Assembly: GCA_964636675.1 (NCBI GenBank)
Contig: CAZWUO010000107.1
Coordinates: forward strand, 1-12,091
DNA from: JALUUH01 sp964636675
Lineage (GTDB): Bacteria > Pseudomonadota > Gammaproteobacteria > S012-40
Direction: 5' to 3'
DNA length: 12,091 bases
The notes under the pieces were generated by a model. The model ran no database searches and was not told the origin of the DNA. It saw nothing but the letters and a program-made list of their open reading frames with translations. Positions 1 through 6,543 of this stretch are shown here, piece by piece (positions within the stretch are counted from its first letter, which is position 1; each line of letters opens with the position of its first letter). Both the position numbers and the translations under genes were made by a program.

Positions 1-1464
1 CGGGTGAGTAATATAGAGCGCTTAATGAGAATCATTAAGCGTATCGATGAACCCAGTGGCAGCGAAATAGAAATCGTACAATTGGCGCATGCATCGGCGA
101 GTGAAGTTGTTCGTGTATTGACAAGTTTGCAGCAAAAAAATAAAAAATCAAAAGGCAAGGGGGCTTTAACCCTCGTCGCTGACGAGCGTACAAATTCGAT
201 ACTCCTCGGCGGGAAAAAAACCCAACGTTTGGGTATGAAAGCGATTATTACTCACCTCGATACACCTTCAGAGGTGACCGGTAACACCCATGTTATTTAT
301 TTAAACTACGCTAAAGCAAAAGACTTAGTGGCAGTATTAACCGGGGTTGGGCAAAGTAAAGCAAAAAGCGCTAAAAAAGGAGCAGCGAAAGCGAGAGGGA
401 ATACCCCATTCAATATACAAGCAGATGAGGCGACTAATTCGCTGGTTATTACTGCGGCACCAGATGTTTATCGCTCGCTTGAATCCGTTATTCGAAAACT
501 CGATGTGCGCAGAGCACAGGTGATGGTAGAAGCGATTATTGCTGAAATTTCGATTGGCCATACGAGTGAGTTAGGGATTCAGTGGTTTGGTGATGGCTCT
601 AGTTCTGATTTACCGGTTGGGGTGACTAACTTCGGTCCGAATAGCATCGCTGGGCTTGGCGCTGCGATCTCGAACCCCGATACTTCATTATTGGGGGCTA
701 TTGGTCAGGCCCCAGGGATGTCTTTGGCGGTTGGGCGTTTTAATAGCGATACCTTGAATTTTGGGGTGTTGATCAACGCGTTGGCAGGAATGGGCGAGGC
801 TAATTTATTGTCGACACCGACCATTGTAACAATGGATAATGAAGATGCTGAAATTTTTGTTGGTAGAGAAGTATCGATACCATCGGGCAGTTTTACCCAA
901 TCACCTAATGGGGCGACAAACCCTTTTACGACTTTTAAACCCAAGCAAGTCGGAATACGTTTAAAGGTTAAGCCGCAAATTAACGAAGGTGATGCCATTA
1001 AGCTTGAAATTGATCAATCGGTGGATGCAATTACCGCAGGTATTGCGGGCACAGCAAGCTTGGTTACCAGTCAGCGCAACATTAAAACCTCGGTAATGGT
1101 CGAAGATGGTGGAATTATTGTTCTTGGTGGTTTGCTTACGGATGATGAAAAAGAAACGGTGCAAAAGGTTCCATTACTCGGCGATATTCCGTTGCTTGGT
1201 TTTCTGTTCCGATACAAACGTGTAGAAAAAGAGAAATCTAATTTGATGGTTTTTTTACGGCCTACCATCCTCAGAGACTCAGCAGTTAGTTCCGCAATTT
1301 CTGGTAGCAAATATCAGTTTATGCGCAATGAGCAAATGAGGGCAAGGGATATTACTGAAGAAGAGATTATGCAAATGATGCCACGAGTTGAAGAATATAT
1401 GCCGGAAACATCAATGATCGATCCCGGACAAGCTTTGCAACAGCAAATGGGTGAGGCCAATTAG
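1..1464 (+). CDS. gspD: Type II secretion system secretin GspD (5' end outside window)
   Basis: This is the C-terminal 487 or so codons of the outer-membrane secretin, the multimeric channel through which folded exoproteins leave the cell. The frame is open from base 1, so the GTG at 4 is not the true start; signal peptide, N0 and most of N1 are missing. The visible part begins at the end of N1 (IERLMRIIKRID). N2 follows (IEIVQLAHASASEVVRVL, about residues 22-85 counted from that GTG). N3 comes next (THVIYLNYAKAKDLVAVLTG, about 95-170), ending in the conserved VRRAQVMVEAIIAEI. The secretin core contains TPTIVTMDNEDAEIFVG, VGIRLKVKPQINEGD and the signature VPLLGDIPLLGFLFR near residue 389. The Met/Glu-rich tail may be a pilotin-binding region (inference). 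The stop lies near the gspE start, consistent with translational coupling. Identity is very secure. Confidence 0.96.
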   Translation, partial: RVSNIERLMRIIKRIDEPSGSEIEIVQLAHASASEVVRVLTSLQQKNKKSKGKGALTLVADERTNSILLGGKKTQRLGMKAIITHLDTPSEVTGNTHVIYLNYAKAKDLVAVLTGVGQSKAKSAKKGAAKARGNTPFNIQADEATNSLVITAAPDVYRSLESVIRKLDVRRAQVMVEAIIAEISIGHTSELGIQWFGDGSSSDLPVGVTNFGPNSIAGLGAAISNPDTSLLGAIGQAPGMSLAVGRFNSDTLNFGVLINALAGMGEANLLSTPTIVTMDNEDAEIFVGREVSIPSGSFTQSPNGATNPFTTFKPKQVGIRLKVKPQINEGDAIKLEIDQSVDAITAGIAGTASLVTSQRNIKTSVMVEDGGIIVLGGLLTDDEKETVQKVPLLGDIPLLGFLFRYKRVEKEKSNLMVFLRPTILRDSAVSSAISGSKYQFMRNEQMRARDITEEEIMQMMPRVEEYMPETSMIDPGQALQQQMGEAN

Positions 1465-1471
1465 CAGCACA

Positions 1472-3100
1472 ATGTATATGCCGGAGAACAAAAAGGAAGC
1501 TGAGTCTGGAGACGATCTTCGTCTGCATGAATCATTGCGTGAGGTAGTATCGGAATCGATAAATCAGGAATTACCAGAACAACAACCAATAGATCAGAAA
1601 TTGCTGGAACAGGAACCCGTAGAGCAAGAAGCCGTTCGTCAGTTATCTTTTGCCTATGCTAAACGTCATCAGGTTTTGCTGGGGGAGCGCCTCGGTGATA
1701 AAATCGAAGTATATTGTGGCCCTGCTGTGAAACCGTTGATTTTGAATGAACTTCGACGCTCTCTTGGTAGCTCAGTAAAAATAATACCGCTCAATCTTGA
1801 AACGTTTGATGCGAAGCTAACCAAACAGTATCAACAAGGTTCTAATGATGCCATGCTGATGGCAGATGAATTAGGTGATGAACTTGATCTTAGCAGCATT
1901 GCGCAAGAGCTTGGGGAGCCGGAAGACTTACTAGAAGCGGCCGATGATGCGCCAATTATACGCTTAATAAATGCAATGTTAACCGAAGCAATTAAGGAAG
2001 GTGCTTCAGATATTCATATCGAACCCTTTGAAAACCGTCTCGTTGTACGCATGCGGGTTGATGGCGTATTAACTGAAATATTAGAACAAAAAAAGGGCAT
2101 TACCTCGCTAATCGTTTCGCGAATCAAGGTTATGGCAAAATTGGATATTGCCGAAAAACGCGTACCGCAAGATGGGCGTATTTCGTTACGCTTAGGGGGG
2201 CGAGCGGTTGATGTGCGTGTTTCAACATTGCCGTCTGGTCATGGTGAGCGCGTCGTATTGCGTTTGCTTGATAAGCAGGCGGGACGTATGGATTTAGAAA
2301 AACTAGGAATGGATCCCGCTGAGCTGGTGGTGATGAATAGTGTTATCCAAAAACCCCATGGTATTCTTCTCGTTACCGGGCCAACTGGTTCAGGCAAAAC
2401 CACAACGCTTTACGCAGTGCTTACGCGGTTGAATAATAGTAAGCGCAACATTATGACCGTCGAAGATCCCATCGAATATTATCTCGACGGAGTTGGTCAA
2501 ACTAATGTAAACCCTAAAGTAGATATGACCTTTGCACGTGGATTACGCGCGATACTCAGGCAAGATCCTGATGTGGTTATGGTAGGTGAAATACGCGACC
2601 TTGAAACGGCGGAGATTGCGGTGCAAGCAAGTTTAACCGGTCATCTGGTTTTGTCGACATTGCATACGAATACCGCGGTTGGTGCAGTCACTCGTTTGCG
2701 TGACATGGGTGTCGAGCCTTTCCTATTGTCCTCTAGTTTAATTGGTGTGTTGGCTCAGCGTCTGGTCAGGGTATTATGCTCAAATTGCAAGAAACCATCA
2801 CTTGCGACTGCTGCAGAATGCAAACAACTCGGTGTTGATTCCGTTAATCCACCCACGATTTACAGCCCGACGGGGTGCAAACAATGTAATCATCTAGGTT
2901 ATCGAGGACGCACCGGTATTTATGAACTCATTGATGTTGATGAAAAAATGCGTAACATGATACATGATGGCGAAAGTGAATACCGGATGGAAACATACGC
3001 AAGAGAAAAATCCCCTGGCATACGCCAAGATGGAATGCGACGAATATTATTGGGTGAAACGTCGCTGGAAGAAGTATTACGAGTGACTCGTGAAGGTTGA
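1472..3100 (+). CDS. gspE: Type II secretion ATPase GspE
   Basis: This is the cytoplasmic hexameric ATPase that powers pseudopilus assembly. Numbered from the in-frame GTG at 1451, the sequence shows Walker A GPTGSGKTT (310-318), the Asp box VEDPIEY, Walker B DPDVVMVGEIRD (372-383) and the His box TGHLVLSTLHTN. A zinc-binding four-cysteine module (CSNC 443-446 and CKQC 476-479) is followed by the typical GYRGRTGIYEL. The N-terminus carries a Gln/Glu-rich stretch before the N1E-like domain. Start choice is uncertain. GTG 1451 overlaps gspD by 14 nt without a ribosome binding site. ATG 1472 lies 7 nt after the gspD stop and suits re-initiation, with a distant GAGG at 1453-1456. I prefer 1472, giving 542 residues. 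gspF follows after 16 nt. Confidence 0.95.
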   Translation: MYMPENKKEAESGDDLRLHESLREVVSESINQELPEQQPIDQKLLEQEPVEQEAVRQLSFAYAKRHQVLLGERLGDKIEVYCGPAVKPLILNELRRSLGSSVKIIPLNLETFDAKLTKQYQQGSNDAMLMADELGDELDLSSIAQELGEPEDLLEAADDAPIIRLINAMLTEAIKEGASDIHIEPFENRLVVRMRVDGVLTEILEQKKGITSLIVSRIKVMAKLDIAEKRVPQDGRISLRLGGRAVDVRVSTLPSGHGERVVLRLLDKQAGRMDLEKLGMDPAELVVMNSVIQKPHGILLVTGPTGSGKTTTLYAVLTRLNNSKRNIMTVEDPIEYYLDGVGQTNVNPKVDMTFARGLRAILRQDPDVVMVGEIRDLETAEIAVQASLTGHLVLSTLHTNTAVGAVTRLRDMGVEPFLLSSSLIGVLAQRLVRVLCSNCKKPSLATAAECKQLGVDSVNPPTIYSPTGCKQCNHLGYRGRTGIYELIDVDEKMRNMIHDGESEYRMETYAREKSPGIRQDGMRRILLGETSLEEVLRVTREG

Positions 3101-3116
3101 TTAGTAGTGATTTATT

Positions 3117-4331
3117 ATGGGTGCGTTTGAATACAAGGCCTTAGACCAGTCAGGCAAGGAAACCAAGGGTGTTCTCGAAGGAGATACTCCGCGACAAATT
3201 CGCCAATTGCTGCGGGATAAAGGCTGGATGCCGCTGGTTGTTGAGGAAGTTAGGCAGCGCGAAGAAAGGAAAAAACAAAATGTAATATTTTTTGGCAAAG
3301 TGAGTGCCTCAGATCTTGCGTTAATTACCCGGCAAATTGCGACCTTGGTTAAGTCCGGCTTACCCATTGAAGAATCATTAAAAGCGGTTTCTCAGCAAAC
3401 CGAAAAAGCACGTCTAAGAAACATGATAATGGGGGTGCGCTCACGTGTTTTAGAAGGGCATTCCCTTGCAAAATCATTAGCGGATTATCCCCATGTGTTT
3501 TCTGAGTTATACCGTAGCACGGTTGAGGCGGGGGAGCATTCAGGGCATTTGAATATCGTTTTAGAACGTCTTGCCGATTACACCGAAGGTCGTCAAGCGA
3601 TGAAGCAAAAATTGATGCTGGCCTTGCTTTACCCTTCGCTCATATCGATTGTCGCGATATTAATCGTGATTCTTTTATTGACCTTTGTCGTGCCAAAAGT
3701 GGTTGAAATGTTTTCCCATACGGGGCAAGAGCTACCGATGTTAACCCAGGGCTTGATCGCTGTTAGTGATTTTGCGGAGTCCTATGGCATGTTTGTTTTA
3801 GTCGCCATTATATTGTTTTTTTTCGGTTTTAATTATTTGCTCAGAAATGAAAGTTTTAAGCGGCAGTTTCATAAATTGTTGCTGCATATACCGATGATTT
3901 CTAAATTGGTCAGAGGCTTGGATACAGCGCGTTTTGCCCGCACGTTTAGTATTCTTGCTGCGAGCGGAGTGCCGGTGCTCGATGCGATGCGCATTGCTTC
4001 TCAAGTGCTGGTAAACTTACCGATGAGAGATGCCGTAGAAGAGGCCGCTCGGCGGGTACGTGAAGGCGCAAATATCAGTGCTTCTCTGGAAGCGAGTGGT
4101 TATTTTCCGCCGATGACCATGCATCTTATTGCAAGTGGTGAAGCGAGCGGCAATTTGGAAGAAATGCTGGATCGTGCCGCGGAAAATCAAGAACGCGAAA
4201 TGGAAACATTTTTATCTGCCATTATGGGCTTGTTTGAGCCGATAATGATCTTAATCATGGGTGGAACCGTGCTGCTCATTGTTCTGGCTATCATGATGCC
4301 GATACTCGATATGAATACCTTGATTAAGTAA
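3117..4331 (+). CDS. gspF: Type II secretion inner-membrane platform protein GspF
   Basis: This polytopic inner-membrane protein couples the GspE ATPase to the pseudopilus. It has 404 residues, normal for the family. Two repeated T2SSF helical domains are visible: residues about 66-160 (DLALITRQIATLVKSGLPIEE, then EAGEHSGHL) and about 271-365 (ARFARTFSILAASGVPVLDA, then ASGEASGNLEEML). The paired GE-SG-L motifs are diagnostic. Three hydrophobic segments sit near 168-193, 223-242 and 371-397. The N-terminal FEYKALDQSGKETKGVLEGD is the usual GspF start. Only a weak GTGA precedes the ATG, fitting coupling to gspE 16 nt upstream. It is the last T2SS gene here: the gspG pseudopilin gene that normally follows is absent. 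Confidence 0.96.
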   Translation: MGAFEYKALDQSGKETKGVLEGDTPRQIRQLLRDKGWMPLVVEEVRQREERKKQNVIFFGKVSASDLALITRQIATLVKSGLPIEESLKAVSQQTEKARLRNMIMGVRSRVLEGHSLAKSLADYPHVFSELYRSTVEAGEHSGHLNIVLERLADYTEGRQAMKQKLMLALLYPSLISIVAILIVILLLTFVVPKVVEMFSHTGQELPMLTQGLIAVSDFAESYGMFVLVAIILFFFGFNYLLRNESFKRQFHKLLLHIPMISKLVRGLDTARFARTFSILAASGVPVLDAMRIASQVLVNLPMRDAVEEAARRVREGANISASLEASGYFPPMTMHLIASGEASGNLEEMLDRAAENQEREMETFLSAIMGLFEPIMILIMGGTVLLIVLAIMMPILDMNTLIK

Positions 4332-4474
4332 CAAGCCTATTTTAGCGGGTAATATTTTGCTTATAAATATCGCTTAATTTGCGCTGTTGCAGCGTCCAGC
4401 ATCGGGCCTTTTTAAGTCTAAAATCTGTGAAATACCGCGCATTTTCAATATGGGTTTCGGATATCCATGGACGA

Positions 4475-4480
4475 TATAAT
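4475..4480 (+). promoter_or_regulatory. Possible -10 box for the lipoprotein gene
   Basis: A perfect TATAAT sits 139 bp upstream of the lipoprotein ATG. No recognisable -35 lies at 16-18 bp (the sequence there is GGGTTT-like), so the promoter is weak evidence. If used, the transcript would begin near 4487 and carry the 4518-4580 hairpin in its 5' leader. Confidence 0.3.
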
Positions 4481-4517
4481 TCGCAGTGCGCAGGCGTTTT
4501 TTGTGTTCTTATCTTGG

Positions 4518-4580
4518 CTTAGACTTCTGCAGTTGAGCACGGAGTTTCATGCTCTAACGCGTCGAACTGCAGATGCTAAG
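4518..4580. repeat. Interrupted palindrome upstream of the lipoprotein gene
   Basis: Arms CTTAG (4518-4522) and CTAAG (4576-4580) enclose TCTGCAGTT (4526-4534) and AACTGCAGA (4565-4573). An inner pair GAGCA (4535-4539) and TGCTC (4550-4554) has a 10-nt loop, and a 10-nt bulge lies on the right side. That gives 19 paired bases in 63. There is no T-run, so it is not an intrinsic terminator. The right arm resembles the right end of the element at 5008-5119: AACTGCAGATGCTAAGTT against AACTGCGGATTCTAGGTT, 15 of 18 identical. No clear target duplication flanks it. It may be an older relative of that element or a leader-RNA structure. Confidence 0.6.
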
Positions 4581-4618
4581 TTGCATCAATAGCACCATAG
4601 ATCAACAAGAGGTGATCA

Positions 4619-4990
4619 ATGAATTACCCAAATTCAACTACGAAATATTGGCAGCGAACAGGTGTGATTGTAGTAGTAGGTATATTTTGCCTATTTGCTA
4701 TCGCATGTACTCCGCCAGGGGAGCGACCATCGTCTTCACAGTTTATCGTGCATTTTGGTGACACCATCGGAGATCCAGAATCCCCCGCGTTTATCGAAGA
4801 TCTGTCTAATTATGTTGGTTCGCCGTTGTTGTATGTACAGCCAACTACGTCGGGAGAGCATGTATTGCGCGTCGTAAAGTCCGTCAGCGAGCAACAGATG
4901 ATGCAGCTTCTTCAGCGTTTGCATACACATCAAGATGTAGAGAATGTAGAGATGGATATGCTGGTTTATCGGGAGTCCGCAAAAAGTTAG
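4619..4990 (+). CDS. Small lipoprotein resembling a subtilase propeptide (inhibitor I9-like)
   Basis: This predicted lipoprotein has 123 residues. The start is well supported by AAGAGGTGA (4607-4615), with a 6-nt spacer from AGAGG. Polar and basic residues are followed by a hydrophobic stretch (GVIVVVGIFCLFAIAC) ending in a lipobox, with Cys30 as the lipidated residue and TPPGERP after it. The mature part of about 93 residues (QFIVHFGD, SPLLYVQPTTSGEHVLRV, a helical SEQQMMQLLQRLHTH, then QDVENVEMDMLVYR) has the layout of the N-terminal I9 propeptide of secreted S8 proteases. Those propeptides typically read LxYVRPMSGGAHVLR, a helix, and DPxVEYAEPD. No catalytic domain follows. A membrane-anchored protease inhibitor or folding chaperone is my inference; identification as a lipoprotein is firm. 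Confidence 0.82.
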   Translation: MNYPNSTTKYWQRTGVIVVVGIFCLFAIACTPPGERPSSSQFIVHFGDTIGDPESPAFIEDLSNYVGSPLLYVQPTTSGEHVLRVVKSVSEQQMMQLLQRLHTHQDVENVEMDMLVYRESAKS

Positions 4991-5002
4991 TTTTACGAGT
5001 CC

Positions 5003-5124
5003 TTCATCCTAGAATCCGCACTCTACCGGCCGTAGCGACTCACCCAATCGGTGAAGTCAAATAGTTAATGTGTTCATGCGCATAGCGCCTTTTCGAAGCG
5101 ATCAACTGCGGATTCTAGGTTCAT
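5003..5124. mobile_element. MITE-like element, 112 bp, with TTCAT target duplication
   Basis: Perfect 13-bp terminal inverted repeats, CCTAGAATCCGCA (5008-5020) and TGCGGATTCTAGG (5107-5119), bound a 112-bp unit. TTCAT occurs directly outside both ends (5003-5007 and 5120-5124), as expected for a 5-bp target-site duplication. The interior is non-coding and holds small hairpins: CTAC/GTAG (5023-5026/5032-5035) and GACTCACC/GGTG-A-AGTC (5037-5044/5050-5058). No transposase is encoded, so movement would need one in trans; which family is not evident. It separates the lipoprotein gene from the arsR promoter. Confidence 0.7.
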
Positions 5125-5161
5125 GGAGTAGCAGATATATGTGTTTTTCGCGCAAATCCAA

Positions 5162-5190
5162 TTGACAAGGCATTTATTCTTTTCTATAGT
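5162..5190 (+). promoter_or_regulatory. Sigma70 promoter of arsR
   Basis: TTGACA (5162-5167), a 17-bp spacer and TATAGT (5185-5190) form a near-consensus promoter. Expected initiation 6-8 nt beyond the -10 falls at 5196-5198, the arsR ATG itself. The -10 lies inside the left arm of the 16-bp operator palindrome, so repressor binding would block RNA polymerase. Confidence 0.8.
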
Positions 5191-5218
5191 TCTATATATG
5201 TCGAACTATAGAAAAGAA
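5177..5218. promoter_or_regulatory. ArsR operator: perfect 16-bp inverted repeat over -10 and start codon
   Basis: TTCTTTTCTATAGTTC (5177-5192) and its exact reverse complement GAACTATAGAAAAGAA (5203-5218) are separated by 10 bp containing the ATG. Dimeric ArsR/SmtB repressors bind such palindromes at their own promoters (family knowledge). Its position over the -10 box and initiation codon indicates autorepression of the arsR-arsM unit. Confidence 0.78.
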
Positions 5219-5521
5219 CCTGACTTGCCGAACGTTTTTAAAGCCTTGAGCAATGCCCATCGGCTAGCGTTGTTCAGGCGTTTAATGACGTGTTGTGTGC
5301 CGGGAACAAAATGCAGTCCTGAGCAGGCAGTGCGTTATTGTGTGGGTGAATTGGGTGATGGCCTGGATATCGCGCCGTCAACCTTATCGCATCATTTAAA
5401 AGAATTGAATCGAGCCGGATTGGTCAGCATGGAACGACGTGGAAAAAATATTGAATGTTGGGTAGAGCCTCAGGTATTAACTAAACTAGCACTTTTTTTT
5501 GATCCTAGTACTCTATCTTAA
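5198..5521 (+). CDS. arsR: ArsR/SmtB-family arsenic-responsive repressor
   Basis: This is a 107-residue winged-helix repressor. It opens with the family's VFKALSNAHRLALFRRL and has a recognition helix in IAPSTLSHHLKELNRAGLV, followed by a wing (MERRGKNIECWVEP). The classic CVC motif of plasmid-type ArsR is replaced by YCVGEL (Cys48). Extra cysteines lie at 32, 33 and 39 (CC-x5-C), plus Cys87, so the trivalent arsenic site probably uses the N-terminal cysteines (inference). I chose ATG 5198 because an upstream in-frame ATG at 5141 would put the promoter and operator inside the gene. No ribosome binding site precedes 5198, consistent with a leaderless message; TTG 5225 is an alternative start. 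arsM follows after 127 bp. Confidence 0.88.
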   Translation: MSNYRKEPDLPNVFKALSNAHRLALFRRLMTCCVPGTKCSPEQAVRYCVGELGDGLDIAPSTLSHHLKELNRAGLVSMERRGKNIECWVEPQVLTKLALFFDPSTLS

Positions 5522-5648
5522 ATATACCAAGCGACGTTTTGATTATTTAGAAAGCAAGAACAAAGTGTAACGAAAGCAAATGCAGAGATATCGACGCTTG
5601 CGAGATGACTTAATCAGAGGTTCCGTAGATAAAATAGAGGATTTAAAC

Positions 5649-6515
5649 ATGAGTAATTCAAGTTGCTGTGGCCCAGAAACGCGCGATGTAGTGGAGCATC
5701 ACGAACATGATGGGCATAGGCAAAATGTACGTGGTGCCTACGCAAAAGTGGCACAAGCGAGTAATCAAGCGTCAGAATTTGGGGTTGCAAGTAGTTGTTG
5801 TGGAGTGTCAGATGATGCTGCCATCAATACGCTGATTTCTACGCGTATTGGATACAGTGAAGCTGACTTGGCATCCGTGCCAATCGGCGCGGATATGGGT
5901 CTTGGCTGTGGCAACCCAAGAGCGATTGCATCGCTTAAACCGGGAGAGACTGTCGTTGATTTGGGTTCAGGCGGAGGTTTCGATTGTTTTTTAGCGGCAC
6001 AAGAAGTTGGGCAAACAGGCCGTGTCATTGGTATCGATATGACGCCAGATATGTTGAGCAAAGCGCGGATGAATGCGGAAAAGGGCAAATATAATAATGT
6101 TGAATTTCGCCTGGGTGAGATCGAAAACCTACCCATTGCAGACAACACGGCGGATGTTATTATTTCAAACTGTGTCATCAATCTCTCGCCGAACAAAGCC
6201 CAGGTATTTAAAGATGCTTACCGGATATTAAAACCCGGTGGTCGTTTAGCGATTTCTGATGTGGTTGCTACCGTAGAGATGCCTGATGCAATGAAAAATG
6301 ATCCTGCTTTGATCGCCGGTTGCATGGGGAATGCTTCGTTGGTAACAGCGCTTGAAGTCATGCTGAAAGACGCGGGGTTCGACAGTGTGCGTATCGAACC
6401 TAAAGACGAGTCAAAAGAATTTATTCAAGACTGGGCGCCAGGATATAAGGTTACTGACTATGTAGTATCTGCCACTATTGAGGGAATAAAGCCGCAAGCA
6501 AAGTCTTGTTGTTAA
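5649..6515 (+). CDS. arsM: Arsenite S-adenosylmethionine methyltransferase ArsM
   Basis: This enzyme transfers methyl groups from S-adenosylmethionine to trivalent arsenic, giving mono-, di- and volatile trimethylated arsenicals in the cytoplasm. It has 288 residues. The SAM motif I is DLGSGGGFD (104-112). Diagnostic ArsM stretches are SSCCG (Cys50/51), GLGCGNP (Cys87), ISNCVINL (Cys175) and AGCMGNA (Cys225). These include the three positions expected to bind As(III), equivalent to Cys72, Cys174 and Cys224 of the algal enzyme. It begins with another SSCCG (Cys6/7), has a His-rich EHHEHDGHR at 16-24 and ends in SCC. The start at 5649 has GAGG at 5637-5640 with an 8-nt spacer; the in-frame ATG at 5580 has none. 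It is probably co-transcribed with arsR. Confidence 0.92.
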   Translation: MSNSSCCGPETRDVVEHHEHDGHRQNVRGAYAKVAQASNQASEFGVASSCCGVSDDAAINTLISTRIGYSEADLASVPIGADMGLGCGNPRAIASLKPGETVVDLGSGGGFDCFLAAQEVGQTGRVIGIDMTPDMLSKARMNAEKGKYNNVEFRLGEIENLPIADNTADVIISNCVINLSPNKAQVFKDAYRILKPGGRLAISDVVATVEMPDAMKNDPALIAGCMGNASLVTALEVMLKDAGFDSVRIEPKDESKEFIQDWAPGYKVTDYVVSATIEGIKPQAKSCC

Positions 6516-6543
6516 GTCATCCCGACGAAAATCTAAACGCGTC

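Noticed and set aside
4382..4414. Terminator after gspF (CGCTG-TTG-CAGCG then TTTTT)
   Set aside because: The five-base stem is separated from the T-run by about 15 bases, so it does not fit an intrinsic terminator.
4573..4761. Overlapping + strand frame across the lipoprotein start
   Set aside because: It lies in another frame over a well-supported lipoprotein gene, lacks a ribosome binding site and shows no domain-like sequence.
4518..5119. Integron attC sites around the lipoprotein gene
   Set aside because: The palindromes flank a single small gene as cassettes do, but the RYYYAAC and GTTRRRY boxes are not in the required order at the ends; GTTGAGC occurs internally and its partner fails the consensus. 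No integrase gene is visible.
5141..5197. Longer arsR start at ATG 5141
   Set aside because: It would place a near-consensus promoter and the operator palindrome inside the coding region and add residues unlike the ArsR N-terminus.
5580..5648. Longer arsM start at ATG 5580
   Set aside because: No ribosome binding site there, and the added residues do not look like ArsM; ATG 5649 has GAGG at ideal distance and begins MSNSSCCG.
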